NCBI GenBank assembly: GCA_001600055.1
Contig: BCIV01000020.1
Location: forward strand, 21,553 to 85,552
DNA from: Filobasidium wieringae
Lineage: Eukaryota; Basidiomycota; Tremellomycetes; Filobasidiales; Filobasidiaceae
Length of the DNA: 64,000 bases
Reading direction: 5' to 3'
The translations under genes were made by a program, and so were the position numbers. The notes beneath the pieces are model-generated. The model ran no database searches and had not been told where the DNA came from. It saw only the letters and a program-made list of their open reading frames with translations. Every line of letters starts with the position of its first letter. The first letter of the stretch is position 1. Positions 1 to 11,601 of this stretch are shown here, one piece after another.

Positions 1-2458
1 GGATTTCGTGGGATCTCTTTGTCATGAACGATGATAGCGCCTCGTCAGGCGGGCTCGGTATATCGCCCGGGGAAGTGGTGTTCACAGACTTTTGAGAGAG
101 CATAATGAATGTGCTAGCAGACCATATTTGCATGACATACCGATCCTGCACGCAAATAAAGAGTACTTAATCGCTACGGCTTGATGACGAGATACATAGG
201 ACGGACGGAAGGGCGAAAAGAAATGAGAGCCAACTATCGCTCCCCATACATTGTGCCCTATCGATGTTCGAGGAGGCAGTCCCGAATGAAAGACCATAGC
301 CGTTCCGCAACATCTTAATAATCTTCTCAGGCTCCAGACCGGAGGACGGCCGCGCCAAGTTGACGATCTACTAGATAACAACGCAAGCTATGCCGGTTGC
401 GCCGGGCCGCGAAAGCGGTACATGAACTGAGGGCTCCATTCCCAAAGTTTCGCTACTCTGCCTCGGAGAGGTCGTTTCTACTAGAAGTTCCCCCTACAGC
501 CAGACTGGCTTGTGGCTTTACACATATCTATCGTAGGCGGTCTCTGACTCACCGGCTGTCAGTAGGCTCTGCTCCGAGCTCTTAAGTGTAGGATGGTCTC
601 CAGGAGTTAGGTCGATAGGCATTTGCGGAGTTTCAGAGATGGAACGATCTGAAGCGCTCACTGCCCTGCTTCTGTCGCTGACGTTCGTGTTCCTGTTATA
701 GCAACCTAGCTCTACAATTGGGCTCGGATCGAATCTTCTCGATCACATTGGGAGTAGGTGGTAAATGCAGTAGCGGCAAAAGGTCGATAGGTGCGATGTC
801 ATCATATCGCCAATATGGTGGATGGAGCATAATGTGCTCCAATTCGGGTAAAGAATTTCGTCTTGGTGGCCGTTGTCTTGAAATTGGTACTTTCATAAGG
901 TGTATTGCTTGCCGATTGCTGATCATGCGATACAAATCGTTACGGTTCAAGCTTTGGAATTATGCACATAATCCATTTTATCTATATGGGATACCCGAAA
1001 ATCGGTCTCGGTTGACTATGCAGCAGGGGCCACCATAGACCGACGAGGTTGCACTTGCACCCGCCTGTTGGGAGTTAAATCATCATCGCTCTATCACTCG
1101 TCCCATCAATCCAAACAGTGGATAGCGTCGACAGATCTCAGCGGAACGTAAGTGGAACATCGCCGAGCTCCCTATCCCTGTAACTACAGCATAGAAGCTT
1201 GGCTGAATCCAAATGAACATTACGCGTGGTGTACTGATGGGGTGCTGCAAGTTGACTGCTTCTCAACTGAGCTGTCGCAAACGAAGTGCGTGAACGTGAT
1301 GGACGAGGAAAAGCTTTCATTGTGAAGTCTGTGCCACTAACACGCTAAAGCGGCTGGGTGTGGCGTAATCGTACGGGATGTCATCTCCGATATGTAATCG
1401 GCCCATGATTCAACCCTCGTGAAACGGTCGCCGATATGCGTTATATGTAAGAGTGTCAATGCATCAATTCACTCATATAATCAGGCCACATAGCGATCAG
1501 GGACATCTGAAGCAGATTCGACCAAGACTGCCAGTGAATTGCGCAGAAACCATCAGTAGGTGCCCATGAATATCCCGTCGGGCGTGGATCTAGCTGTCGT
1601 AGCGGGACCAATTATAGAATCGTAGTCAAGTACGATTCGGTCATTTATACCCCCTTTCTCCACTTGGAAGAACCCATGATAACTCTCCTCACTGTCAGGT
1701 GGGCGACCGAGAACTTGGTCTCGCTTCCAGCTGCAATACCTGCGTCGACCGGGCCAGCTGCATGGCATTACTTGAACCCCACCTCAATTTTCCGATACTC
1801 GTTCCATAAATGGCTGTTTGGGTTTCATCGTGCTTGATAGAAAACGGCGAGCAGCAGAAGATAATCGAGCCTCGTGTGGATAGGTCAGCAGCCAAACATA
1901 AACCAGGCAGTCGCGCCCGATAACCGATGATCGGGACAAACAGGAGGTAGTCGCGGGCAGACGGAAGAAGACCGAGGGGTTCGCACAGGGAAGGCCAGAG
2001 GCCACATTCAGAACGGGAGATGATCAAGTGAAATGAAGGACGAAATTGCTTCTCCGCTCATCGTTGTAGGGATTCGACATGACTTGCATTGTAAAGAAGC
2101 ACATGTTCTATATCTCAATCTCTCTGGGTATCGTAAAGGCATGTTCGCTAAGAACCCCTCGGCACCCTACGCAATACCCACGAACTTGGATCGAGGTGAT
2201 CAGGGACTGGTTGATGATGGAGCATCTCAATTCCAGATCGCCGAACAGCTGCGGCTTATCACACCTCTAGCGTTCGGTGGCTTTACAATACCCCACCGCT
2301 TGGTCTTTCGATGTCGGCAGATCCGCATTCAGTGCTTGGTCTATTCATTTTTTTAGAGGTGATTGACAAGCAGATCGCTACACATCGCCTGGCAGCAAAA
2401 GCCAAGATTGTCCATATTAGCTAGCGAACATCATGGAAGCTTCGGGTAATTTGATACC
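1..2458. other. Left-end region without a supportable gene
   Basis: Both strands hold only short open frames (about 110 codons at most) with no recognisable domain, splice pattern or conserved motif. I see no RNA gene and no clear transposon end. It could be intergenic DNA, decayed coding sequence, or the flank of a gene beyond the window edge. Confidence 0.5.
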
Positions 2459-5400
2459 TTAAGAGGCGAAAGGGGGGAAACCTGGAATCATCAATCTGCT
2501 TACCTGAGCAACTCTAGCTGCTGGATGATCGTAATGATCTAGGATATCATGGGCACCATGAATCGCTCTGAGGTAGTATTCGCTCGCCTGAGATCTGGTA
2601 AGTGTCGTGACGTGGATCAAGATGACGGTGATCGAATACAATAGCATGATAGAGGGGAAGGTTAACTGTAGAAAAGCAAAAATAAGCATATCTCAGCGTC
2701 TTGTCAGAAGTCGAACATTAGGTCTCGACCAGAGTACTTCGGTCAGATGAGAATTTAAGCCAAGATAACGTTTGAACAAATCAATCTTGAAACGGTGCTC
2801 TCTAGCTTCAGTTGAGCTTTCTTTGCCCACTCCAGAAAGTGTGAAAGGCTTACCATCTCGGTAGCAGTGGCGGCGCAGATCCTCGCCAGATCTAGATATC
2901 GGGTCTCGAGGTTCATCCGGTCGGTATGCGTGGTATGCCAAACAACAGCTTGTAAGAAAGGGAGTAACGACAGCATTCTGACAAGATAGTGCATGCCCTG
3001 CACCGCTAGTCGAACTAGTATATCTGACTGGATCATAGTATCAGGGCGAATTCCGCTCCATCCCGATGACTCCGGCAGGCTACCAGGCCCACCGCTTGCA
3101 AGAGCATCCAGTTGAAGTGAGACTTCGTAGATTTTGATCGCTTCTTGTAGACTTGCCCCGCCTCGTTCTTCGGCAAGGTTGTCGAACATCCTTTGCACAC
3201 GTCCCATCAGGTCGCTCAACTCTACAAGCAGCCTTAGTGGAGGTCGTTCCTTCAGATATCGTAATTAGCCTCGACCAAGGTGTGCTATATTCCAGACTGT
3301 TTTAGACCGCTCACATCGTCCAAACCCAAAAGGCTCCCGCTTAGATCCAAAGACCGCCTGAAGCTAGAAGGGATGCCGCGACATAAGGTCGCAAAATTCT
3401 CCATGTGGAAGCACATGCTCAGAGTCTTTTGATATCCCTCAGTCTGCACGATCGATAGACCGTAGATGGCCGTTCGGTCAAGACCCATAGTGACGGCAAG
3501 ACGAGATGCGTGACCAGCTGCTGACAGCTCTTCTAGAAAGAGCAATGTAAACGACCGTGAGTGATAGTACAATCAGATGAGCTCGGTCGTAGAACGATGA
3601 CTTACCGTTGCTATTCCCGTAGCTTCGATTATAGGCTGCGAAGATGATCCAAAGATTGATGACCCGGATGTCAGACTGGTCTTGGCTTACATCGTAAAGT
3701 ATTGCCCTGATTTTGCGTCTGAAGATTTCGCTCCAGGCCCTGGCCAGATCTTTGTGGCATTCAGCGTCTCCATCGCCCCCCACAATTTGTGCGCCGAAGG
3801 CCATGACTAAGAAGTCACGAGCCCAATCGAGAGAGAAGGCCGAGGTCGTAAGCGGGTAGTCCTGGTGTCTCTCTCGCAGGGGTATGGCGGACACGTCCCA
3901 CCCCCGTGAGTTATACCGAAATTTCTTGTCTATGGACCCTCGAACAGCGACAACATCAAGAGCCGGGAACAGCGGTTGAACAGTGGTCTCATACATGGAA
4001 AGAAAACGATGTGCCAATGCTTCGGACAGGTAATATGGCTCCGCGCCCACAGCGGCCGTGCTGAGCCTTGCTGAGTCTATTTGGCCATGAACGCTAGCCA
4101 CAGAGCAATGATCAGTCTTTGCGGCGGGATACAACCCATATTCGACCTGTCCGATCACTTCAGTACATACACATATTTTTGACATCCCCATCGCCAGAGA
4201 TGATGACCTTGCAGCTTCGGCACCTCGCCGCGCAACTGCACGAAAGCCTTATCCAGGGTTCCTGCGTCCGAGAGTTTCACAGATAACAGGCGAGCAAGAT
4301 AATCTTGTAGGTTTAGGTATGAAGCAGGACCTATAGCGCAGCAGCCGGAACGAGGCTGTCAATAAGGTTTTTCCTGGAACATGGTTGATATCACATCGTC
4401 GTTTACCCCAAAGACGCATGCTTCTGAGGTCCAGGCCGACCTGAAGCACGTTCAACCCGGCGTTACCGAAGTTGTCTGTCCTCGAACGCACAAAGCGCAA
4501 GGGAGTCATGCCATTGGACTGCGAGGTCTCAGCAGGCATCGAGTAGGATGATTCCGACTTGCTTGACGCCACCTTGACGTGGTGTGAAAAGTTTCGCCAC
4601 GCCGGTACTTCCGATGACAGAGTGCGGCCAGCGAGTAACCGATCGGGGCTCCAAGTTGATATCTTGCCATTTTCGGTCCCTTTGGCGACAACCAATGGCT
4701 GGCTGACCGAATGGCAACACGAACCGCCGGTATTGCGAAGGATTGCTTCAAACCATCTGTATGTATGTACCTATCAACGAGTTTAGTTTACGCTTTCTGG
4801 CAGGGTCTTACACCTGGGAGTGAGCCTTGGCTTGCCGGTGTTATCACTGCTTTCTCGGCTATGAGCTGGATGATTAGGAACTGCATCCGATATAAAGCCA
4901 TCCTGACCATCGCATTGGTCGGCTTCTTCGCGCTCTGATCGCGCCGGTTTCTCCATGTCCTCATCGCGAGAAACAAGGTTGTTCATACCCATAGGATTGA
5001 CCTGGCTGGTCAAGGCCGAGATTGCGCGATCGCTGAAGGTGACACCAGACTTGCCAGTGAAGTCCGCTGAATGAAATGAGCCCCCATTCGAACGATTAGT
5101 GCGATCCTCCTATATGACTGGACTTACAGCTCGACAGTTCGGTCGTCTGGTCCGGCGTCACCTTCTACGAAGAACTCAGAAGAGGACACTGCTTGCATCG
5201 CCTGTTTGTCGGGAAGATAGGCCTCCTTTAGTTCGAGCTGAGCCAGCAATAATTGGCGATTGTTCCCGGTGCGAACACATTTGATCTGTGCTGTCTGGCA
5301 TGCCTGACATGGACTTGTTGTATTCAGGCACTGTCGACCCAGGTAGACATGTGAAAACAGCGGTTAACGTTTCTCATCCGCTTAAGGTCAGTATGCCGCC

Positions 5401-5754
5401 CTGAGCATCGATCTGCGTACTTACTTTGACTTTCCTGTACATGTATAATGGGTTTGATGGTGGCATCATCAGCGTCGTCCTCCGCTAAGCGCTAGGCTTT
5501 GACCATGAACGAACCGAATCTTGCAGCTCTACATAAAATGAACGGGAAAGGGGAGTCAATCGGATCCGGCTTCATATCATCTCACACTCTGTATAAACCG
5601 CACATACATCACAGGCTCTCAATTGGTTAATCGACACGGTAAGACCGAGACGACGTTTCGCATCCGTGAGAACATCCGGCTGAGACTTGAGGTCCAAGTT
5701 ACTATCCGGGGTGGCCTGGATACCACGGTGGTATAAGTGATCTTCGTGCGACAT
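2459..5754 (-). CDS. Zn(II)2Cys6 fungal-specific transcription factor
   Basis: Predicted nuclear DNA-binding regulator. Exon 1 runs 5754-5608 and ends in R-A-C-D. A 14-nt exon (5528-5515) and a 10-nt exon (5434-5425) add SCKIR and KVK. Exon 4, from 5330, supplies the last four cysteines. The spliced cluster has the exact CX2CX6CX6CX2CX6C spacing of the family. Exon 5 probably starts at 5032. Downstream minus-strand frames (about 4191-3478, 3219-2755, 2689-2459) are alpha-helical and rich in Leu/Ala/Trp, as expected for the fungal-specific middle homology region, and the last ends with a stop at 2459. Internal joins between 4700 and 2700 were not resolved. The start at 5754 is the first ATG giving an open exon 1. 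Target genes cannot be inferred. A truncated retroelement lies just upstream of the start. Confidence 0.8.
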
Positions 5755-5901
5755 AGCGGTAGATGTGAGCGTGAAGAGTTTCTCCCTCTTGTTCCAATGG
5801 TCTTCGCAAGGGCTGCTTGACCGCTGATTTTCTCCTTTCCCTCACAGTGGTTCAATGGAATATCAGTATGTGAGGAAGGATACCTCGTATGTTATGCCTA
5901 A

Positions 5902-8050
5902 ATTGATCGTTGCTATCATGCTATGTGTGAACATATAGACGACTTTGAGAGTCGACATCCCGAAGGCGCCCTCGATATAGGGTGGACTCACCACCTACTT
6001 TCCCTCGTCCTGAGGCGTCCCCTGGTGGTACAGATGGTTCACACACTCATAGGACTCGTCCTGAACGGCTCAGCACCTGGCCAATCGATGCTGTGTGCCT
6101 CCAGACTGACCCCACTGGCNNNNNNNNNNNNNNNNNNNNNNNNNNNNNNNNNNNNNNNNNNNNNNNNNNNNNNNNNNNNNNNNNNNNNNNNNNNNNNNNN
6201 NNNNNNNNNNNNNNNNNNNNNNNNNNNNNNNNNNNNNNNNNNNNNNNNNNNNNNNNNNNNNNNNNNNNNNNNNNNNNNNNNNNNNNNNNNNNNNNNNNNN
6301 NNNNNNNNNNNNNNNNNNNNNNNNNNNNNNNNNNNNNNNNNNNNNNNNNNNNNNNNNNNNNNNNNNNNNNNNNNNNNNNNNNNNNNNNNNNNNNNNNNNN
6401 GTGCGCCAACTGTTGGACGAGCTCTCCCACCACTTGGGACCAAGCAGGCTCGTTTTGGCCTACCTGGATGACGTCTACATCCTCTCAAATGACGAGGACA
6501 CACTGGGTACAGTACAGGCTTTCTTTGAACATTCTCCATCGTCTCTACAGCTCAACCTATCGAAATCCAAGAGCTACAAGGTGGAGGACATCAGGAACCG
6601 AGGACTCGAAGTGCTAGGCAGCTGCATCGGCAGTCATGAGGCAAGACACTCGTTTCTGAGGGGTAAGATCGAAGAACAGGAGGCAATACTGGCCAAGTTG
6701 GTCNATTTGCCCCATCAGCACTCGTTCCTACTGCTCAGGGAGTGCCTGCAACAAAACCTGAGGCACCTGCTCAGGAGCCTTCGATCTGACGACCTACAGG
6801 ACCTATGGGCTCGGTATGACAGGTCCCTGCAAGCGGTGGTGCTCAGGATACAAGGGGTGTCACCTACACCTCTCAGTGGCGTTTCAGGCTCGTTCACTAA
6901 CCCCCTGGAAGGTGTCCACCAAGTTTCATCGCTCCAAACCCATCGGAACATGCCCATCTTTCTCGAGCATCCCCTAGGGGTCCAATCGAGTAGTCCTGCC
7001 CAGTTCCAGGACGGTGGAGCAAGGGGACCTAGTTTGGATTTGTGCACACCCCCTGGACTCGTTCAGGACGCGTCACTAACCCCACAGACAAAGTCCCAGC
7101 ACCTGATCTCCCTCCCTTCGAAACTGGGTGGTCTAGGCGTACTATCCCTCCTGGAATGTGCCCCACTCGCCTATGCAGCCGCTTCAGAGGCCTCGGATCG
7201 AATCCTACACCATATACCCATGATCCAGGCCACTCAGGACGACTCACAAGCACAAGGAACAGGCCCAGTTCGATCTCAAAGGGACAGGTGTCAAGACCAG
7301 TTTGAGACGAGGCATCGCAGCCTGATCACAGGGTGCACACCACAGGAGCGCCTCCTGATCACGGAAGCCTCCAGCTACCTTGGCAGACGATGGATGAGCA
7401 TCATTCCCTTCAACAACTCGCTCAGACTGTCTGATTTCGAGGTATCGAGTGCCCTGCACCTGCGCGCACTCCTCCCTGCGCATGCGACTCATTGCCACCA
7501 CTGTGGACTTCCCAACGAGCCTGCACACCATGAAGCGTGCATCCACAGGCCCAAGTGGACGCTCGCAAGGCATGAGCAGGTCAAGTATGCAATTGCAGAC
7601 GGTCTCAAGGCCTGCCCATCGCTTGGACAAGTCACCATCGAGCCCTATGTGCCTGGAACGGAGCTCAGGACCGATATCAAACTGTCAGGGAGCCGTGAGG
7701 CTGGTACCAGTGCTCAGGAATTCGATATCACCATCGTCTCCTTGGGCTCCTCACTACTGCAAAGGGCCTCGGATCGAGCACAACAGGATGAGGAACTCGT
7801 TTCCCACTCCAACAAGGTACTGCAGGACCGCCTGAAACGAGCTGCAACTGCCAAGAAGACCAAGTACAGTGCAGTCGCAAGCTCTAGGTTTCGTCCCCTG
7901 GTGTTCAGCAGTGGTGGTGCGATGGAAGGAGAGTGCAGGAAGGTGTTTGAGGAGTGGCGCAGCCTGATGACAGTCGGATCTTATGAGTTCCTGCTCAAGA
8001 GACTCTCACTTCTACTGCTCAGAGCTCGTTTCAGGCACTTTGAAGCGTGA
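5902..8050 (+). mobile_element. 5'-truncated non-LTR retrotransposon with RT and restriction-like endonuclease
   Basis: Before the gap, the frame open from 5902 contains a segment ending ASRLTPL, typical of the early RT domain in site-specific LINEs. After the gap, the frame 6401-8050 begins with RT motif C (AYLDDVYIL). It continues with thumb-like sequence and an LPSKLGGLGV motif (about 7110). Next comes a CCHC-type knuckle (CHHCG...HHEAC, about 7490-7540), then R-x-D...EFD residues (about 7670-7730), then KKTKY and FRPLVFSSGG. This order matches the C-terminal restriction-like endonuclease of the R2/CRE-type clades. The N-terminal DNA-binding part is absent, and most of the RT core lies in the N gap (281 Ns at 6120-6400; a further N at 6703). 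Stop codon at 8048. Truncation at the 5' end is usual for target-primed reverse transcription. Probably inactive as assembled. Confidence 0.75.
6120..6400. other. Assembly gap (run of N)
   Basis: A 281-base run of N interrupts the reverse-transcriptase region. The reading frames on the two sides differ, which means nothing if the gap length is only an estimate. Such gaps are common where repeated elements confuse assembly. Confidence 0.98.
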
Positions 8051-8652
8051 GGAAACAGGAGGAAGTAGTGTACAAGGTGCACGACTCGTTTGAATGGCTA
8101 GGAATCAAATACACCTTGTAACTAGACACTCTCTACTGTACTACACCACGTTCTAACCCCTAAGAAAAATGGGGTGCCGACCCCAACCCCAGAGCCCCCC
8201 TATAACCCCTAAGTAGACGGCAAACGTTAAACGGTAGACAGTGACCAGCGGAACAGTAGACTGGGAGTCGAATAACGCCTCACGACTGCAAGTCCAACTT
8301 GACTCCACTCAACTCCTGGTATAAGCTACTGTGCTACAGTAGTGATGATACGCCGATACTGATGTAGCATGAACGGAGGAAGCAAGTGACATGAGACAGC
8401 TCGATGGAGTCTGTTGGACCGTCTCGAAGGTACGTTCATGAATCATACGAGCTCGTTGGACAACGACTACAGCTACACCTCGTACACATTGCAAAGTTTT
8501 AGCGTCGAGGTCACCTCGAAACAATGCCTGTCCTTGTACCCTTTGGCCCAATAACATGAAGAAGAACGTTCGTAACCATTGATACCCATAATAATCAAAA
8601 AAAACGAATGTCTCCGATTCCCAGATTCCTATTCTAAAATATTCCTTCGACA
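8051..8652. other. 3' flank of the retroelement, with C-rich telomere-like motifs
   Basis: Non-coding stretch between the retroelement stop and the 3' end of the convergent GH16 gene. Two copies of AACCCCTAAG lie around 8154-8163 and 8205-8214, separated by C-rich sequence. They resemble one turn of the TTAGGGG-type telomere repeat of tremellomycetes on the opposite strand. I see no poly(A) tail and no clear target-site duplication. Confidence 0.5.
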
Positions 8653-10723
8653 TCACTTCGACTGCCAAATCCGAACCCTTTTCACTGCCATCGATCGCTG
8701 TTTGAGATCGGCTGGCCAACTGGGATACCACTGCTCGGTCGTATTGTAAAAATCGGACATCGCATGAGGATCTCCGTTGACCCTGATGAAGCGGAAGGAT
8801 AAATCGACCAAGCCAGATTGGAAGGATGCGATCGTTCGCTCACCACGGCTTGTCCTTGCTGTCCGCAAACCATCCGTTAGTCCCACCCACACCGACCGAT
8901 AGGATGAGGAAGAAATCTTGATCGAAGGGCGCCGAATTGTGGGGACTGGTCACCCAAGGGTTTTTCTGAAGAGTTGCTGGCTACATCAGCAGCCGCGGAA
9001 TGATTGAAGGAACTTCGAAACGTACAACAGAGATCTGCTCGGATCCGTTGGTAATAGCGGCGGGGAAGCCGCCTCGCTCCCAGAAGTCTTGCTTATCGAA
9101 TTGAAAGTCGATTACTTGGTTGATTCTATTATCGACGTCTAGAGAGTAGGCTAGAACATCAGGACGATAAAGCGCTATCAGGAGACGTATTCGACACACT
9201 TACATGTCATCAGGTATTTGGGGGTCCATTCGACACTGTAAGTATGAAACCTCTCGCTATAGTCTCCACGATAATTCTTGACTTCGCCCGATGTCTTCCA
9301 GAAACGATCCAAATCTTTGGTAGGACCCCAGTGCAGGGTCGATGAGATGGCATCCCGACCTCCAGCCAGATAGTCGTATCCGTTACCCCTCGACTCGGCA
9401 ATCTATAAGCGCAGTAAACCTGGTATCAGGAAGGTCAAATCTTCCTAGGCTGTTCAATTACGCCTACATCTATCTCTCCGCTGGCAGGAAAAGAAGTTCA
9501 TCAGTATCACGTACAACTGCGATGACATCTAACTGATCAGGACTTACCTATTGGGCCACTCGCCGTACACGCTATCGGTGGGCATCATCCAGATGGCTGG
9601 CCATATCCAATCCCCAACCGGCATCCTGGCTACAATCTCGACCTTGCCATAACGAATGCTTTTGCTGATCTTGGTGTTCAGCCGAGCCGATTGTACCGGA
9701 TTGATGATCTCCCTGGTAGAAGAATTAGAAGCACGAGCACAGTCAGACACTCGAGAAGAGGTGCAAGTCCCTGCAACAGTCAGATTGACTACGTGGCCGT
9801 TTTCGATTTGGGTCTTATCCATCACCTCGCTAGTCAAAGTCGGCGTGAGGTAGAGAATATTGTCCTCGACCCATCTATCCAAGATGGCTTGGTGAACATA
9901 GACATCATGGCGTTTGCAATTCGTTTGACTGACGTACGAGTTTCGATCGCTATCTGTCGTCCACTCGAACTGCCCGTTGCCAAAACCTCCCATTTGCACT
10001 TCACGTTGCCAAATACCGGCATCAAAGGCATCAAAACGCTCATCCAGTACAAGTTCCAACGGCTAGAGGTGAGCATAGGTCATCAATTGTCGAACTGTAT
10101 CTATTCGTGCTATCTTATGCACTCACGCCAAGAATTGGTACAGACTTATAGGCGATGTACACGACTGAAACAATAGTGCATGGAATTAAGAAAATCCTCA
10201 AATGAGGCTAGGGGTTCGGTACAGGCCATACTTACGAACTCCCGCAACTCCTACTCCAATGACAAAGGCGACATAGAGCATGTATCTTGCAAATCTTAGC
10301 CGAGTTTTTTGCTTCATCCACGGCTTCTCTATGACGGTTCCCGGAACGAGTCTTGTGGATTTGCGCTTTGAACGATCACTCGACGTCAGACGGAGCGACA
10401 AAGAACTCTGATCCCTGGATGACAGACTGGAGGATTGTGCGACCGATGAGTCGGGGCTGGTTGTATGTTGGTGCTCGAGATTCTGTCGCAATGGGAAAAT
10501 TTCAGCAATCTACGTCTGCGTTGTCGAATAGTCAGCTTGCCTGCCCATCGTCCTCGAAGTCGAGATCGAATCTCTCCCTGACACAAGTCATCGGTTGGAC
10601 TGTATCGTGGTTGCGGTGAAGGATAATGGTTGGTGTTTCGCTTTGTATTGCCGACATGTTCTGTATGGTATACATCTTTGACGAACGACCACTCCTCCGT
10701 CTTCGTTCGAGATTCAGTGGCAT
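8653..10723 (-). CDS. Type II membrane-anchored glycoside hydrolase family 16 protein
   Basis: Likely a cell-wall beta-glucan hydrolase or transglycosylase. The N-terminus (ATG at 10723, alternatives 10675 and 10657) is a short Ser-rich cytosolic tail. One membrane segment follows (ARYMLYVAFVIGVGVAGV, about 10290-10240). The catalytic GH16 domain starts near 10060 (LDERFDAFDAGIW) and includes KVEIVARMPVGDWIWPAIWM. Exon boundary 9548 joins a 13-nt exon (9480-9468) and then the exon from 9402, giving the catalytic GEIDIAES signature. Later exons carry LHWGPTKDLDRF (about 9330), YSVEWTPKYL (about 9220) and the C-terminal AMSDFY...YPSWPADLK near 8750. Stop at 8653. Intron 1 appears to use a GC donor. 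The family includes Kre6/Skn1-like and laminarinase-like enzymes, and the exact substrate is not decidable. It is transcribed divergently from the glycosyltransferase at 11602. Confidence 0.82.
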
Positions 10724-11601
10724 TATATGTCATGGCAAATCCTCAATCGCCCTTCGGAAGTTTCTATCGACTCGAAATTCACTTCGAGGCTTTGCAATCG
10801 TACCTACAAACATCTGGTTCCCAAGTGAACATTGTGCCCTGCCAAACGATTCCGACCTACAGCTTCCAGTGGAACGCGCGCGAGCGGTCTGTGATATACT
10901 AGCAGAAGTTTTCTGCTGTGTCCAATATAGTTTGCTAGCGGAGACGGGAAGGATTTGCGAGCTGACAGGATTTCCAGGGAGCATATAATCGTTCAGAAAC
11001 TCCCAGCTTACCGATTCGAAGGGTTCCACTGCTTGATCAAGCGAAAGAAGTTAGCGACTTAATCGCAGAACAATTCTTGCTCGTGCGTCCACTCCGGTCC
11101 CGGGTCGTACGATTCCCCAGCCATTCCTACAGCACGACATCATTCCACCTTGGAACGATTGATATACCTCCAGATTCCAGGGACCTGAAAAGCATGGATA
11201 TGTGGGAACGGTTTCAGGTCGTGAGATTTGCATTTGAACGGGAACGGTACTCGTGAATGACGATGCTGGACCTGATAGTTGATCTATTTAGTATACGCTC
11301 GGAACCTGATAAAGGAGCCTCGGCCTGGAAGAACACGATCGGCCTCGGAGAAACCGGCGACGCTATCTAGCCGCCTGAGACACTTCGACCGGATGCAGAA
11401 GAAGCCGGAAGCTCTCTCACGCTAGAGATAACGTGGGAAGGAACGTTTCGTCAGTGGTAATCACTGGTTATTTAACCTGTTCGTAAGTTCCCTCTTGCCC
11501 GACCCAGCCAGACCCAGGGGACTATATAGCAGCTGCTCACAAATTGGTCAGTTGCGTCCCATAGTCGCTGCTACACGATCAACCAAACTTCAATCCAAAC
11601 C
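10724..11601. other. Divergent intergenic region between GH16 and GT2 genes
   Basis: About 880 bp shared upstream region of two opposite-facing cell-surface polysaccharide genes. Short open frames on both strands lack recognisable motifs, although a 5'-UTR or small N-terminal exon of the GH16 gene could lie here. A TATA-like element for the plus-strand gene is listed separately. Confidence 0.5.
11523..11529 (+). promoter_or_regulatory. TATA-like element of the GT2 gene
   Basis: TATATAG about 75 bp upstream of the ATG at 11602, within the usual window for a fungal TATA box. Position and sequence only; no functional evidence. Confidence 0.4.

Noticed and set aside
1..2458. Several 60-110 codon frames as possible genes
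   Set aside because: No motif, splice pattern or codon bias distinguishes them from chance frames.
5923..6617. Long open frames on both strands across the N run
   Set aside because: Their length comes from untranslated Ns counted as open codons. Only the RT-related flanks are supported.
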